DNA of 64,000 nucleotides from JAEXOD01 sp937930275 (GCA_036733965.1 DAIMZL010000002.1:1-64000); one strand, 5' to 3'; shown: positions 26,020-35,400, counted from the first letter of the stretch. The notes: generated by a model from the sequence alone, not told the origin. Program-made: numbers and translations.

Positions 26020-28095
26020 TTAATTATTTAATATTTCGGTAAGCAAATTTAATAACGACCTCCTATTAAATGGTTTTGCCAAGTAATGAGAACAACCTTT
26101 TGATAAAAACTCTTCCCTATCACCTATCATTGTGTATGCAGTTACCGCAATGATAGGTGTTTTTATATAATTGGGATGTTCTCTCAATTTTGCTGTAACT
26201 TCTAAACCGTTCATCCCGTTCCCTAAGTTAATATCCATAAGTATTAAATCGTAATTATTTAAATCACAAATATTTAAAGCTTCTAATCCGTTTGAAACAG
26301 TATCAATAAAGTAATTTTTACTTAAATAGGCTTTAATTAAACTTCTATTTATCTCTTCATCTTCTACATATAATATTTTTTTATTTTTTTCGTTACTAAA
26401 TAAAAATTTATTAACTTGTGTCACATTTTCGGCAATTTCTTTATTAAACACTGCAGCCGGAATTTTGACAATAAATGTAGAACCTTTATTTATTTCGCTT
26501 TCAACGGATATTAAGCCCCCCATTATTTCGGTCATTTTTTTCGCAATTGTTAATCCTAACCCAGTACCTTCAAAATTTCTACTCCAGCCCTCACTTGCTT
26601 GTCTAAACTCATCAAATATAATTTCTTGTTCTTTTTCGCTAATGCCTATTCCGGTATCGGATACTTTAATATAAACATATCTAAGATTATCAATAATCTC
26701 TTCGCCTGTTTCAATTTTAACATCACCTTTATTTGTATATTTTATTGCATTATTTAAGATATTATCTAAAATTCTACACAATAATCTTTCATCAAGCAAT
26801 GCTGAAATTGATTTATTGTAATATTTAACAGAAATATTCTTTTTCAAAGATAGATCTTCATTTCTTTTAATACAAAGCTTAATAATATCATCTAAATCAA
26901 CAGCTTTTTCATTCTTTTTAATTTGTTTGGCTTCAGTATTTGCTAAATCTAATATTAACTGCAAAGTTTCGCTCAACCTCTTACCGGAATCCATTATATC
27001 TTTTAACATCTTTTTTTGTTCGATGTTTTGAATCTCATCTAAAAGTATATCTGCATAACCTAAAATTCCCATTAAAGGTGTTCTAAGCTCATGACTCATA
27101 TTTGCCAAAATGCTGGATTTTAATCTATTTATCTCTTCAGCTTTTTCTTTAGCAGCTTTTAATTCCATTTCGGCATGTTTTCTCTCGGTTATATTATGTC
27201 CTATTGCCGAAAGACCTGTTATTGCCCCGTTGGAATAAATCGGATTAAGAAATACTTCATAATAGTCTAATTTGCTGTTCTTTTCAATTATAAACTCAAA
27301 CCAAGTACGCTTTCCTCTTAGGGTTATTGAATATTTATCCTGCCAAAATTTTTTATCTTCTTCGTTAAAAATTTCTAAAGCATTACTATCTTCTTTAACT
27401 TCACATAAATATATTTCTTTACAAAATTGCTTATATAATGTATTAGCAATAATAATTTTCAAGTCATTATTGATTGACCATATAAGCTCGTTTCTATTAT
27501 TAATTAAAGAATCTAAATTAGCTGAATATTCTTTAATAATTCTTTGTGCTCGTTTTCTTTCTTCAATTTCTTTTTCAAGCGCAACATTTTTTAATAAAAG
27601 CTCTTTTTCCGAACGTTCGGAATCAGCCATTTTATCTTCAAGTTTCCTTATCAACGCTTCGTTATATTCTTTTAATACAATATGTTCATCATATATTTTT
27701 TCGTCACTGCCTGCGCTTGTTCTTTTTTCTGCGGAACTTAAAATTGTTTCTATTTCTTCAATCAAAACGTCCGGATCAATCGGTTTTAGCCAAAATCGAT
27801 CTGCACCTAAACTTAATGCAAATTCCTCATCTTTTGGATCTGTATATGTAGCAGTATAAAAAATAAAAGGAATATTTTTAATTCCCTCATTTTTTTTACA
27901 TTCCATACATAACGAATAACCATCCATTACCGGCATAAGAATATCCGAAATAATTAAATCCGGTTTAGATTTAGAAATGAACCCAAGTGCTTCTGCGCCG
28001 TTTTTTGCCGAAACAACATTATAGCCGTATCCTTTTAATAAAACTTCTAAGAAATACAGGTTCTCAACTTTATCGTCAACAATTAAAATTTGCAT
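26020..28095 (-). CDS. hybrid histidine kinase REC-PAS-HisKA-HATPase-REC
   Basis: This soluble 691-aa hybrid kinase has a receiver at 1-125 (ILIVDDKVENLYFLEVLL; LIISDILMPVMDG with the phospho-Asp), a coiled linker, a PAS domain at about 200-315, HisKA at about 325-395 (SSILANMSHELRTPLMGILGYAD), HATPase_c at about 435-550 (NILNNAIKYT, DTGIGI, GTGLGLTIAKK) and a second receiver at about 570-688 (LILMDINLGNGMNG). With no membrane segment, its input probably comes through the first receiver, which the YfiR-domain kinase of the same operon could phosphorylate (inference). AAGGA precedes the ATG; it starts 16 bp after the small receiver gene. Confidence 0.92.
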   Translation of the reverse strand: MQILIVDDKVENLYFLEVLLKGYGYNVVSAKNGAEALGFISKSKPDLIISDILMPVMDGYSLCMECKKNEGIKNIPFIFYTATYTDPKDEEFALSLGADRFWLKPIDPDVLIEEIETILSSAEKRTSAGSDEKIYDEHIVLKEYNEALIRKLEDKMADSERSEKELLLKNVALEKEIEERKRAQRIIKEYSANLDSLINNRNELIWSINNDLKIIIANTLYKQFCKEIYLCEVKEDSNALEIFNEEDKKFWQDKYSITLRGKRTWFEFIIEKNSKLDYYEVFLNPIYSNGAITGLSAIGHNITERKHAEMELKAAKEKAEEINRLKSSILANMSHELRTPLMGILGYADILLDEIQNIEQKKMLKDIMDSGKRLSETLQLILDLANTEAKQIKKNEKAVDLDDIIKLCIKRNEDLSLKKNISVKYYNKSISALLDERLLCRILDNILNNAIKYTNKGDVKIETGEEIIDNLRYVYIKVSDTGIGISEKEQEIIFDEFRQASEGWSRNFEGTGLGLTIAKKMTEIMGGLISVESEINKGSTFIVKIPAAVFNKEIAENVTQVNKFLFSNEKNKKILYVEDEEINRSLIKAYLSKNYFIDTVSNGLEALNICDLNNYDLILMDINLGNGMNGLEVTAKLREHPNYIKTPIIAVTAYTMIGDREEFLSKGCSHYLAKPFNRRSLLNLLTEILNN

Positions 28096-28111
28096 AAAAA
28101 AAATCCTTTCT

Positions 28112-28492
28112 TTATTTTATTAATTCATCGGGCAAAAATGAATTCATTTGATTAATAAACGTATCTGGGTCTATTGGTTTTTCAATGTATCCTGTAGCCC
28201 CGGCTTCCATAACTTTTTCTCTATCTCCGGGCATTGCATACGAAGTAACGGCAATTATCGGAGTTTTTGTTAAATTCTCATTTTCCCTAATTTTTCTTGC
28301 AACCGTATAGCCGTCCATTTCGGGTAATTGAATATCCAAAAGTATTATATCAGGGTTACTATCAATAGCCATTTTAATTCCTTCTGGTCCGTTAAACGCT
28401 TGCAAAATCGCATAATCACTACTTTCCAACAAAAATGTTAGCATATACATATTTTGTTCGTTATCTTCAATTATCAATATTTTTGTCTTCAT
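28112..28492 (-). CDS. CheY-like single-domain response regulator
   Basis: This is a stand-alone receiver of 126 aa with the acidic pocket (IIEDNEQN), the phospho-Asp in IILLDIQLPEMDGY, the Thr/Ser switch AVTSYAMPGDREK and the conserved Lys in GYIEKPIDPDTF. It has no output domain. It lies between the YfiR-domain kinase (1 bp away) and the hybrid kinase (16 bp away), a layout that suggests a phosphorelay shuttle: kinase to this receiver, or to the hybrid. The close DivK-like pattern (GPEGIKMAIDSNPD, MPGDREKVMEAG) is typical of diffusible relay receivers. Confidence 0.92.
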   Translation of the reverse strand: MKTKILIIEDNEQNMYMLTFLLESSDYAILQAFNGPEGIKMAIDSNPDIILLDIQLPEMDGYTVARKIRENENLTKTPIIAVTSYAMPGDREKVMEAGATGYIEKPIDPDTFINQMNSFLPDELIK

Positions 28493-28493
28493 A

Positions 28494-30440
28494 TTACACC
28501 TTCAAGTTATTTTCTGTTTGTTTTATAGGAAGTAAAACAATAAAAGTACTGCCAACCCCAATTTTACTTTCTACTCTAATCGTTCCGCCTAATTTAGTAA
28601 CAAGTCGTTGACAAATAGATAAACCTAAACCGGTTCCTTCATGGTTTCTTGTTATACCGGTATCAACTTGACTAAATGGTTTAAACAATTTGTCCATATC
28701 CTCTTCTTTTATCCCTATTCCGGAATCAATTATTCTGGTTTCTATAAAATTATTTACAATTTTACTTTCAACTTTTACATAACCTATCTCTGTAAACTTA
28801 ATTGAATTATTTATCAAATTTAAAAAGATTTGTTCAACTCTTCTACTATCGCTTTCAATTACTAAAATTTCTTCTGATATATGAACGGTAAGCTCTAAAT
28901 TCTTTTTTACCGCCATATGTTGTACTGATAAAACAACTTTTTGAAGTGATTTTGTAAAATCAAAATCTTGAAATGAAACAACTAACTCCCCTGCTTCTAT
29001 TTTGGATATATCCAATACGTCATTTATCAAATCAAGAAGATGTTTGGCGCTTCCTTTAGCCATTCCAAGTTGTTTTAACTGTTCGTCATTTAACGGACCT
29101 GCAATTTGTTTCATTAATATACCCGTAAACCCGATTATGGAATTTAAAGGAGTTCTTAATTCATGCGACATAGTTGCCAAAAATGCCGATTTCAATCTAT
29201 CAGCAGATTCCGCTTTTTCTTTTGCGCTTTCAAGTTCCTTAGTCCTCTCATCAACCATTATTTCAAGATTGTTTTTGTATCTATTAAGTTCTTCTTCTGC
29301 TTTTTTTCTTTCATTTAACTCAAATATTAATTTTTCGTTTGAACTGGATAAATCGTTTGTTCTTTCAATTACTTTTTGTTCTAACTCATTTGTCAATCTA
29401 ATGCGCATTCTATAGCTTCTATATATTGAAACTATTAAACTTATTAACAAAATTGAAGCAATAGTTAAAAAATAAACAAGATTTTCTTGTGTGTTTAATT
29501 TTGTTTCTTTGGTTTTCAATTGCTCTTTTTTTAATCTAATTTCAATATCTTGTTGTTTTATCTTATTCTGTTGCCTTAAAAGCTCGTTTTTACCTTTTTC
29601 TATATTTTTATTTTGTAATAATATTTTTTGCTCTTGAGCAAATAAAATATTTTGTTTTTCTTTAATATCACTTTCTTTTTGTAATAGTTCATTATTTAAT
29701 TTTTGCAATAAACCGGTTTGTTTTTTAAACAATTCATCTTGTTCAAATATTTTCTTGTTTTGTTCATTTAGGCTATCTTTTTGTTTTAGAATTTCCTCAT
29801 TATTTCGCTTTGATAAATCATTTAATTTTTTAATTGCTTCTTTTAATCTATCAATCGTTTTTTGCATATTACGCAAAGTTTGTTGCCCTTTTCTATACAA
29901 TCCCGCTACGTCAACTTGAGTTCCTCCCAATAAAATAATATCATCATTTACCTTAAGACCTTGATTTAGAATATTTGCGTTATTTATTTCAAACTGCAAA
30001 GTCCCGTTTTCCGTATTAATAAAATTTATCATAATATCCTTTTTTTCCGAATAACTGTCAGTAACCAATAGGATACTTTTCCCTTCAATTTTATCGAAAA
30101 TTGCATCTATTTTATCACTATTTTCAAATGGTACAAATATTAAATGTACATCAGCAACTTTATTTATATCATCCGAACTAAAAACAGAAAATGACTTATC
30201 TCTAATTTTTTTAGTTTTTGAAAGTTTTATTAATTCATTATTAAGTTCTTCATCTTTTCCAAAAATCATAAAATTAAATGATGATATTTTACTTTCTTGT
30301 TTCCATGTAATATTTTTTGCAAAGTTATATAAGAATGCCGCTATTGCCTCATGTTTCTCGATATTTTGTGCCCGTACAAAACTTGAAGAAATAAAAATAC
30401 AAGCACTAAAAAACAAAAATATATTTTTTAATAAAGACAT
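28494..30440 (-). CDS. YfiR-domain (DUF4154) membrane histidine kinase
   Basis: This is a 648-aa sensor kinase with a signal peptide, then a periplasmic YfiR/DUF4154 domain at about 25-190 (EAIAAFLYNFAKNITW, the typical opening, and later ILLVTDSYSEKKDIMINFI). A long Gln/Asn/Lys coiled coil (about 195-320), one transmembrane helix (about 325-342), a cytoplasmic coiled coil, HisKA (FLATMSHELRTPLNSIIGFTGIL) and HATPase_c (NLINNSIKFT, DSGIGI, GTGLGLSICQRL) follow. In Pseudomonas, YfiR is a separate periplasmic repressor of the diguanylate cyclase YfiN; here the domain is fused to a kinase. GGAG precedes the ATG. It is the first gene of a three-gene signalling operon. Confidence 0.9.
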   Translation of the reverse strand: MSLLKNIFLFFSACIFISSSFVRAQNIEKHEAIAAFLYNFAKNITWKQESKISSFNFMIFGKDEELNNELIKLSKTKKIRDKSFSVFSSDDINKVADVHLIFVPFENSDKIDAIFDKIEGKSILLVTDSYSEKKDIMINFINTENGTLQFEINNANILNQGLKVNDDIILLGGTQVDVAGLYRKGQQTLRNMQKTIDRLKEAIKKLNDLSKRNNEEILKQKDSLNEQNKKIFEQDELFKKQTGLLQKLNNELLQKESDIKEKQNILFAQEQKILLQNKNIEKGKNELLRQQNKIKQQDIEIRLKKEQLKTKETKLNTQENLVYFLTIASILLISLIVSIYRSYRMRIRLTNELEQKVIERTNDLSSSNEKLIFELNERKKAEEELNRYKNNLEIMVDERTKELESAKEKAESADRLKSAFLATMSHELRTPLNSIIGFTGILMKQIAGPLNDEQLKQLGMAKGSAKHLLDLINDVLDISKIEAGELVVSFQDFDFTKSLQKVVLSVQHMAVKKNLELTVHISEEILVIESDSRRVEQIFLNLINNSIKFTEIGYVKVESKIVNNFIETRIIDSGIGIKEEDMDKLFKPFSQVDTGITRNHEGTGLGLSICQRLVTKLGGTIRVESKIGVGSTFIVLLPIKQTENNLKV

Positions 30441-30903
30441 TTTGTTTTCTCCAAGCTTTGTGTTTTATTGATCTTCTTATTAATTAGTAATATAATTTTA
30501 CAGAATCATAAATAATCACTCAGTTATTATATTTTTATAGACTGCCATAATATGCCACGCCATAAATTTATACAAATATCTCAAAATAAACCGTACTCTG
30601 TTATTCTTGTTCGTAAGTAAATATTTTCCCCATTTACGAAAAAAAATATAATTATTAACAAAAACAATTATTTTCTCAAGAAAAAACCCAAAAATGTTAG
30701 TTATTAAAAATTATTTTTTGTTCTTAATAATAAAAATTTTAATTATACTTAATATTAAATAAACCTCATATCTTTTACCGGTTTAACTATCCTTTTAATA
30801 TATAATATAAACATTTTTTTACTAAAAAAAACATTTTGTAAAAAAAATTTAAATTATTAGTTTAAATTTTACAATTTTATTTTTAAACATTATTAGACAC
30901 TTC
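30441..30903. other. 463-bp AT-rich divergent intergenic region
   Basis: It separates the divergent YfiR-kinase operon and the propeller-like gene, so it must hold both promoters. No small ORF or RNA gene was recognised. The only clear structure is an inverted repeat TTCGTAA (30610-30616) / TTACGAA (30634-30640) with a 17-bp spacer, which could be an operator. The segment nearest the plus-strand gene is almost only A and T. Confidence 0.5.
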
Positions 30904-32523
30904 ATGAAAACACTTAAGTTATTAGTTTTTGTATCTTTATTTACAATGTTGGTTAACACAGTTTTTGCACAGACTGATTCGGCTGAAAAATTTAGCGAAA
31001 CTTTAATTACACACGTTAATTGGGATGAATTTCAAAAAGATCTTTTTACTATAAGCCCCGATAGTAAAAGAGTAATTTATGTAATAAAACAAAATGAAAA
31101 ATATTACATAATAGAAGATAATAAAAAAAGTCAAGCTTTTGACTATGTCGGAAAAATTGTATTTAGCAATGACAGCAAAAGATATTGTGCTTTAGTTATT
31201 AAAGGGAATAAAAACGCCGTGGTTTGTGACGGAAAACTTGGCAAATTATATTCCGAAATTAATTATGGTCCTGTCTTCAGTCCTGATTCTAAGCACTTTT
31301 TATATACTGTTTATGAAAAGAATAATCAATTTGTTGTTTATGATACAAAAGAAGAGAAAAAATATAGTAGTCTAAGTGATCCGATATTTAACTCTGAAGG
31401 AAACTCGTATGCTTATGCCGGTTTTGTAAAAAATATTCTTTATACCGTACTTAACGGAAAGGAATTAAAAAAACACGAATTGCTATCCGGAGATCTCAAA
31501 TTTTCAGGAAACGGCAAAAGAATCGGTTATGCAGTATATAAAGATGTAAAAAAAGCGATGGTTATTGACGGAATTGAACAGAAACCATTTACGGATATTA
31601 TTGAAAATAGTTTAAAATTTGATTATTTAGGAAATAATTATATTTATGTTGCTCAGGATTCAAATCTACACACTGTATTTGTAAAAAATAATGTTGAAGA
31701 AGGGAAATATAGTTCGGTTGATACTACTATTCTTTCAAAAGACGGTAAAAATTACTATTACACTGCACAATATAAATATAACGATTATAAACGAAATTTT
31801 GCGGTTGTAACCGAGTATTATGTTGTACATAACGGAAAGCAAATTGGTGTTTTTGATGAAGTTATGAAGAATTCTCTTATAACCGATTCAACCGGTGAGC
31901 ATTATACTTTTGCAGCCAAAAAAGGAGGAACCTGGTCTATATATTATGATGGCGAAATAGTCGGTACACACGAATCAGAATCTTTTCCTTATCTCAGTTT
32001 TGACGGAAAAACTATTGTTTACGCTACTTACAAATCTGACGGAAAAATGACAATGGTGATAAACAAAAAAGAAGGTGATGTGTATGATCAAGTATTTTAT
32101 CCGATCTTTAATCCGGCAAATAACAAAGTAATTTATGCTGCAAAGCAAAACAATAAGGTTTTTTTGGTAACTGACGGTGTAAAAGGAAAAGAATATGATG
32201 ATTTATTATTCTATTTCTTTAGTTATACAGGTAAAGATTTGGTTTACGGAGCTATTTCCGGAGATAAACGGTTGTATTGTATTAACGGTAAAGAAAGTAA
32301 ACTATATACCGATATAAAAACTGCTTTATATAGTAACGATGATAAACATTTATATCTATTAGTTTCGGAAGATGAGGGTTTAAAATTAGTTGTGGACGGT
32401 ACTGAAAGCAGATTATATAATTGGATCGGCGGCTATCAATTATATGATGAAAAAGCAGGCGAAATCAACTTTATCACCTTAAATAATGATAATATATATA
32501 AAGTAAAAGCAAAGCTGGATTAA
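30904..32523 (+). CDS. exported beta-propeller-like (TolB/WD40-type) protein
   Basis: This is a 539-aa exported protein with a signal peptide (LLVFVSLFTMLVNTVFAQ). The mature part is a series of about 45-residue repeats in which FSPDSKH, FSNDSKRY or STDGK-like turns are followed by YTVYEKNNQFVVYDTKE-type strand pairs. This is the pattern of TolB/PD40-like propeller blades, perhaps ten or more. No catalytic motif is visible. A role as a periplasmic or surface binding scaffold is inference. It is monocistronic: a long AT-rich region lies upstream and a strong terminator downstream. Confidence 0.7.
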   Translation: MKTLKLLVFVSLFTMLVNTVFAQTDSAEKFSETLITHVNWDEFQKDLFTISPDSKRVIYVIKQNEKYYIIEDNKKSQAFDYVGKIVFSNDSKRYCALVIKGNKNAVVCDGKLGKLYSEINYGPVFSPDSKHFLYTVYEKNNQFVVYDTKEEKKYSSLSDPIFNSEGNSYAYAGFVKNILYTVLNGKELKKHELLSGDLKFSGNGKRIGYAVYKDVKKAMVIDGIEQKPFTDIIENSLKFDYLGNNYIYVAQDSNLHTVFVKNNVEEGKYSSVDTTILSKDGKNYYYTAQYKYNDYKRNFAVVTEYYVVHNGKQIGVFDEVMKNSLITDSTGEHYTFAAKKGGTWSIYYDGEIVGTHESESFPYLSFDGKTIVYATYKSDGKMTMVINKKEGDVYDQVFYPIFNPANNKVIYAAKQNNKVFLVTDGVKGKEYDDLLFYFFSYTGKDLVYGAISGDKRLYCINGKESKLYTDIKTALYSNDDKHLYLLVSEDEGLKLVVDGTESRLYNWIGGYQLYDEKAGEINFITLNNDNIYKVKAKLD

Positions 32524-32553
32524 AGTTCAAAACTTTATGCTTGTTTTATTTTG

Positions 32554-32591
32554 AAAGCCAAAAGGTTATTTCTTTTGGCTTTTTATTTTTC
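32554..32591 (+). terminator. Rho-independent terminator after the propeller gene
   Basis: AAAGCCAAAAG (32554-32564) and CTTTTGGCTTT (32572-32582) form an 11-bp perfect stem with a 7-nt loop, followed by TTTATTTTT. It lies 30 bp past the stop of the plus-strand gene and ends at the stop of the convergent gene. Confidence 0.9.
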
Positions 32592-33117
32592 ACAATTTGT
32601 TTATAAAATTTAACCAACCTTGTAAAAATATTCCGATTTTATCGATACTATTATCGAATTCACTTAATAAAGTAGAAAATCTTATTTTATGAAAGTATCC
32701 GTTATCCGCTCGCAAATACAAAGTGGAAAGTTCATCAAAATATTCTCCGCTTTTCGCTTTATGAAGATATGATAGAAGACAACTTAAAAACTCGGGATTT
32801 TTAGAATTGGTTAAACAAAAAGGTTCATCGATAATAATTTTAACATTTTTGTATAACTGCTTCTTTTCCATTAATGTAAATACATTTTTACATGCCTCAT
32901 ATTCAGTTAATAAATTCGGATCATCCAAATTATTTGGAATAGGCACTCCGTAATTATAGATTGTAATTGTAAAATATCCGAATTCATAATTTTCGCTTCT
33001 ATAATAAATTTGAACAGCTCCGTCTTCAAGAAGTGCCGAATCTATAAAGTTATAATCTCCTACTTTTATAGGAAAAGTGTTTTTACTTTTAATTTTTTCA
33101 AAAAAATTGTTTTGCAT
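32590..33117 (-). CDS. hypothetical protein, unknown family
   Basis: I do not recognise this 175-aa protein. It has no signal peptide or membrane helix and is probably cytoplasmic, with a mixed alpha/beta composition. The first half is strand-rich (VGDYNFIDSALLEDGAVQIYY, FGYFTITIYNYG) and the second half helical (NPEFLSCLLSYLHKAKSGEYF). GGAG stands 6 nt before the ATG, and codon use matches the neighbours, so it is very likely a real gene. It is flanked by the convergent propeller gene and, 187 bp upstream, the ars-type permease, so it appears to be its own unit. Confidence 0.6.
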   Translation of the reverse strand: MQNNFFEKIKSKNTFPIKVGDYNFIDSALLEDGAVQIYYRSENYEFGYFTITIYNYGVPIPNNLDDPNLLTEYEACKNVFTLMEKKQLYKNVKIIIDEPFCLTNSKNPEFLSCLLSYLHKAKSGEYFDELSTLYLRADNGYFHKIRFSTLLSEFDNSIDKIGIFLQGWLNFINKL

Positions 33118-33304
33118 TAATTACTCCACTATAATTACTTATATTTTTTAATAAATCTACTTTTTTAATAAGGTATTCCGCTCCTTTAATATATTTTAAT
33201 AAGCTAAATAAATAATAATAAATAGTTTTTTAATAAACAAACGAATTAAAAAATATTTAAATTATTATGATTTATTAGAAGTAATTATGAAAGTACTTTT
33301 ATAA

Positions 33305-34321
33305 TTAATAGATAAAATTAAATAAGTATCCAATAATTATTATTCCTATTGCTACTACACCAATAAAAATTAAAATAAGTTTAGTTTTTAATACTTTTTT
33401 AAGAATTATTGTTTCGGGTAATGATAATCCTATCACACTCATCATAAATGCTAAAACCGTACCCAATGCTGCTCCTTTACCTAAAAGAGCTTGAACAATT
33501 GGAATAATTCCTGCTGCATTGGAGTACATCGGAATACCCATAATTACGGCAATTGGTACCGACCACCAAACACTTTTTCCCATTATATTTGCCATAAAGT
33601 TTTCCGGTACATATCCATGTATTCCGGCACCTACTGCTATACCTACAATTATATAAATCCAGACTTTTGAAATAATCTCTTTAACTGCAATAATTCCCGA
33701 TTCGATTCTGTCTTCAAAATTCATCTTTTTTGCCGAAGCATCATTCTTTCCTACTTTAACTTGAAAAACCCATGGTTCTATATACTTTTCAAGCTTTAAC
33801 TTTCCGATTATATAACCTGAAAATATAGCCAAAATTACGCCTGTAGATAAATATAAAAGTGCTGTTTGCCAGCCAAATAATCCAAATAAAAGAACTAAAG
33901 CAACTTCATTAATCATGGGAGCAGCAATTAAGAAAGAAAAAGTAACCCCCAACGGAATTCCACTTTCTACAAAACCTAAAAACAACGGTATTGCCGAACA
34001 ACTACAAAAAGGAGTAACAATACCTAATAAGCTTGCAAGTATATTTCCTAAAAATAGTTTTTTCCCTCCTAATAAATCACGCGTTCTTTCTGCAGAAAAA
34101 TAACTTCGTATTATTCCCACAAAAAAGACTATTAGAATTAAAAGTAATAATACTTTTGGAATTTCAAAAAGTAAAAACCAAAAAGATTTTGTAAAATGTG
34201 TTCCGTTTTCGCACCTAAGAATATTAAATACCACAAAATCGGTCAGTCTTTCCAAATTAAAGTATAAAAAGATCCAAAGAGGCAATACAAATAATATATA
34301 AAAAAGTTTATTTATTTTCAT
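33305..34321 (-). CDS. ArsP/DUF318-type permease
   Basis: This is a 338-aa membrane permease of the COG0701 (DUF318) family with about eight helices. The marker TPFCSCSAIPLFLGF and the AAPMINEVALVLLFG block are diagnostic, as is GIPMYSNAAGIIPIVQALL. Family members in arsenic islands (ArsP) export trivalent organoarsenicals; others are of unknown substrate. Its place at the end of arsR-arsC-thioredoxin-like-permease, with no ArsB or Acr3 nearby, argues that it is the efflux component here. It starts 13 bp after the thioredoxin-like gene. Substrate (arsenite, methylarsenite or other) is not certain. Confidence 0.83.
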   Translation of the reverse strand: MKINKLFYILFVLPLWIFLYFNLERLTDFVVFNILRCENGTHFTKSFWFLLFEIPKVLLLLILIVFFVGIIRSYFSAERTRDLLGGKKLFLGNILASLLGIVTPFCSCSAIPLFLGFVESGIPLGVTFSFLIAAPMINEVALVLLFGLFGWQTALLYLSTGVILAIFSGYIIGKLKLEKYIEPWVFQVKVGKNDASAKKMNFEDRIESGIIAVKEIISKVWIYIIVGIAVGAGIHGYVPENFMANIMGKSVWWSVPIAVIMGIPMYSNAAGIIPIVQALLGKGAALGTVLAFMMSVIGLSLPETIILKKVLKTKLILIFIGVVAIGIIIIGYLFNFIY

Positions 34322-34334
34322 TTATACTATGCAA

Positions 34335-34583
34335 TTATTTCTTAACTGCTTCTAAAATAATATTACTTAATTTCTCTTTTGTAGGTAGTTTACCGCTATG
34401 TAAAACAACTCCGTTTACAACTAAACCAGGTGTAGCCATAACACCATAACTTAAAATATCTTGATATTCTTTTACTTTTTCAAAAACTGCCTCAACCTTG
34501 TTTTCTTCGCAAATCTCCTTGACCATTTGCTCCAAATTATTGCAATTAGCACATCCTCCCCCTAAAATTTTAAAATTATTCAT
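34335..34583 (-). CDS. small thioredoxin-like redox-active disulfide protein
   Basis: This 82-aa mini-thioredoxin has the active-site motif GGGCANCNNLE (CxxC) and the cis-Pro segment GVMATPGLVVNGVVLHSGKLP. It belongs to the small redox-active disulfide protein group often encoded beside DUF318 permeases and ArsR regulators. It could recycle oxidised ArsC, whose catalytic cycle ends in a disulfide, or deliver thiols to the permease; both are inference. AAGGA upstream of the ATG overlaps the arsC stop region, with only one base between arsC stop and this start, so translation is likely coupled. Confidence 0.86.
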   Translation of the reverse strand: MNNFKILGGGCANCNNLEQMVKEICEENKVEAVFEKVKEYQDILSYGVMATPGLVVNGVVLHSGKLPTKEKLSNIILEAVKK

Positions 34584-34584
34584 A

Positions 34585-35013
34585 TTATTCCTTCATTAAA
34601 TAGTTTTTATAAAATTCATTAAATTCTTTAAATATTAAATCCCTTATTCTCCTATATTCAAATAATATCTCTTCATCAGATCCTTTAGCCTCAGCCGGGT
34701 CTTCAAAACCTATATGAATTGTTTCACCAATTTTTCCCAAAAATATCGGACAACTCTCTTTTGCGTTATCGCATACGGTAATTACATAATCAAAAACTTT
34801 TTCAACAAATAAATTCACATTTTTGGGTTTGTTTAGCGAAATATTAATTCCCACTTCACTCATCACTTTAACCGTTAACGGATTTATTCGTTTTTCCGGA
34901 TTTGTACCTGCTGAATAAACTTCAATTTCATTGTTGAATGATTTTAAGAATCCTTCAGCCATTTGACTTCTACACGAATTTCCGGTACAAAGTATTAATA
35001 TTTTAGATTTCAT
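34585..35013 (-). CDS. arsC: arsenate reductase, thioredoxin-coupled
   Basis: This arsenate reductase (142 aa) has the low-molecular-weight tyrosine phosphatase fold, as in the Staphylococcus/Bacillus type. The P-loop CTGNSCRSQMAEG carries the nucleophilic Cys and Arg. A second cysteine pair needed for the relay is present in TVCDNAKESCP. The DPAEAKGSDEE segment holds the general-acid Asp. It reduces arsenate to arsenite with electrons from thioredoxin, which fits the thioredoxin-like gene one base downstream. An operator-like inverted repeat (35024-35043) sits 10 bp upstream of the ATG and resembles one upstream of arsR. Confidence 0.9.
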   Translation of the reverse strand: MKSKILILCTGNSCRSQMAEGFLKSFNNEIEVYSAGTNPEKRINPLTVKVMSEVGINISLNKPKNVNLFVEKVFDYVITVCDNAKESCPIFLGKIGETIHIGFEDPAEAKGSDEEILFEYRRIRDLIFKEFNEFYKNYLMKE

Positions 35014-35023
35014 TTTATTTTAT

Positions 35024-35043
35024 ATTTCGGTAATTTACGATAT
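35024..35043. promoter_or_regulatory. probable ArsR operator 2 (upstream of arsC)
   Basis: ATTTCGGTAATTTACGATAT, an imperfect inverted repeat between arsR and arsC. It matches the reverse complement of the repeat at 35401-35420 at 17 of 20 positions, which suggests one regulator binds both. Confidence 0.55.
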
Positions 35044-35044
35044 A

Positions 35045-35389
35045 TTATTTATTGCATAATAGATTTCTATCAACACAGCAAATTTTTTTGAAGTCGTTTT
35101 CCAGTACTTCATTGTTGTTTAACCAAAAAACCAGCATGGCAAGTATTGAACTTATTATCGGATTATTAGGGCGTGGATTTATTGTATAGTTCACCCACTT
35201 ACCATCTCTACTTTCAACAATAAAACCAATCTCTTTTAATATGCTTAGATGTTGTGATACAGTAGAATTAGCTAATTGCAAAACTTCTCTAATTTCGCAA
35301 ACACAAAGCGATTTTTCTTGTAACATCCTAATTATTCTAAGCCTGCTTGAATCTGATAATGCTTTAAATATTTTTTCTACTTCTTCCAT
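35045..35389 (-). CDS. arsR: ArsR-family metalloregulator
   Basis: This is a winged-helix repressor of the ArsR/SmtB family (114 aa). The metal motif SLCVCEIREVL matches the ELCVCDL type in which the cysteine pair senses As(III)/Sb(III). The recognition helix STVSQHLSILKEIGFI and the wing RDGKWVNYTI follow. More cysteines at the C-terminus (KICCVDRNLLC) could add a second metal site. On binding trivalent metalloid it should leave the DNA and release the arsC-thioredoxin-permease genes. Two similar inverted repeats, one just upstream of its own start and one upstream of arsC, are the likely operators. Confidence 0.9.
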   Translation of the reverse strand: MEEVEKIFKALSDSSRLRIIRMLQEKSLCVCEIREVLQLANSTVSQHLSILKEIGFIVESRDGKWVNYTINPRPNNPIISSILAMLVFWLNNNEVLENDFKKICCVDRNLLCNK

Positions 35390-35400
35390 TCTCGCAATTC

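Noticed and set aside
27272..27859. Long antisense frame of 195 codons opposite the hybrid kinase
   Set aside because: Composition is the reverse-strand shadow of receiver and coiled-coil codons (Ser/Leu/Phe-rich), with no ribosome site or family match.
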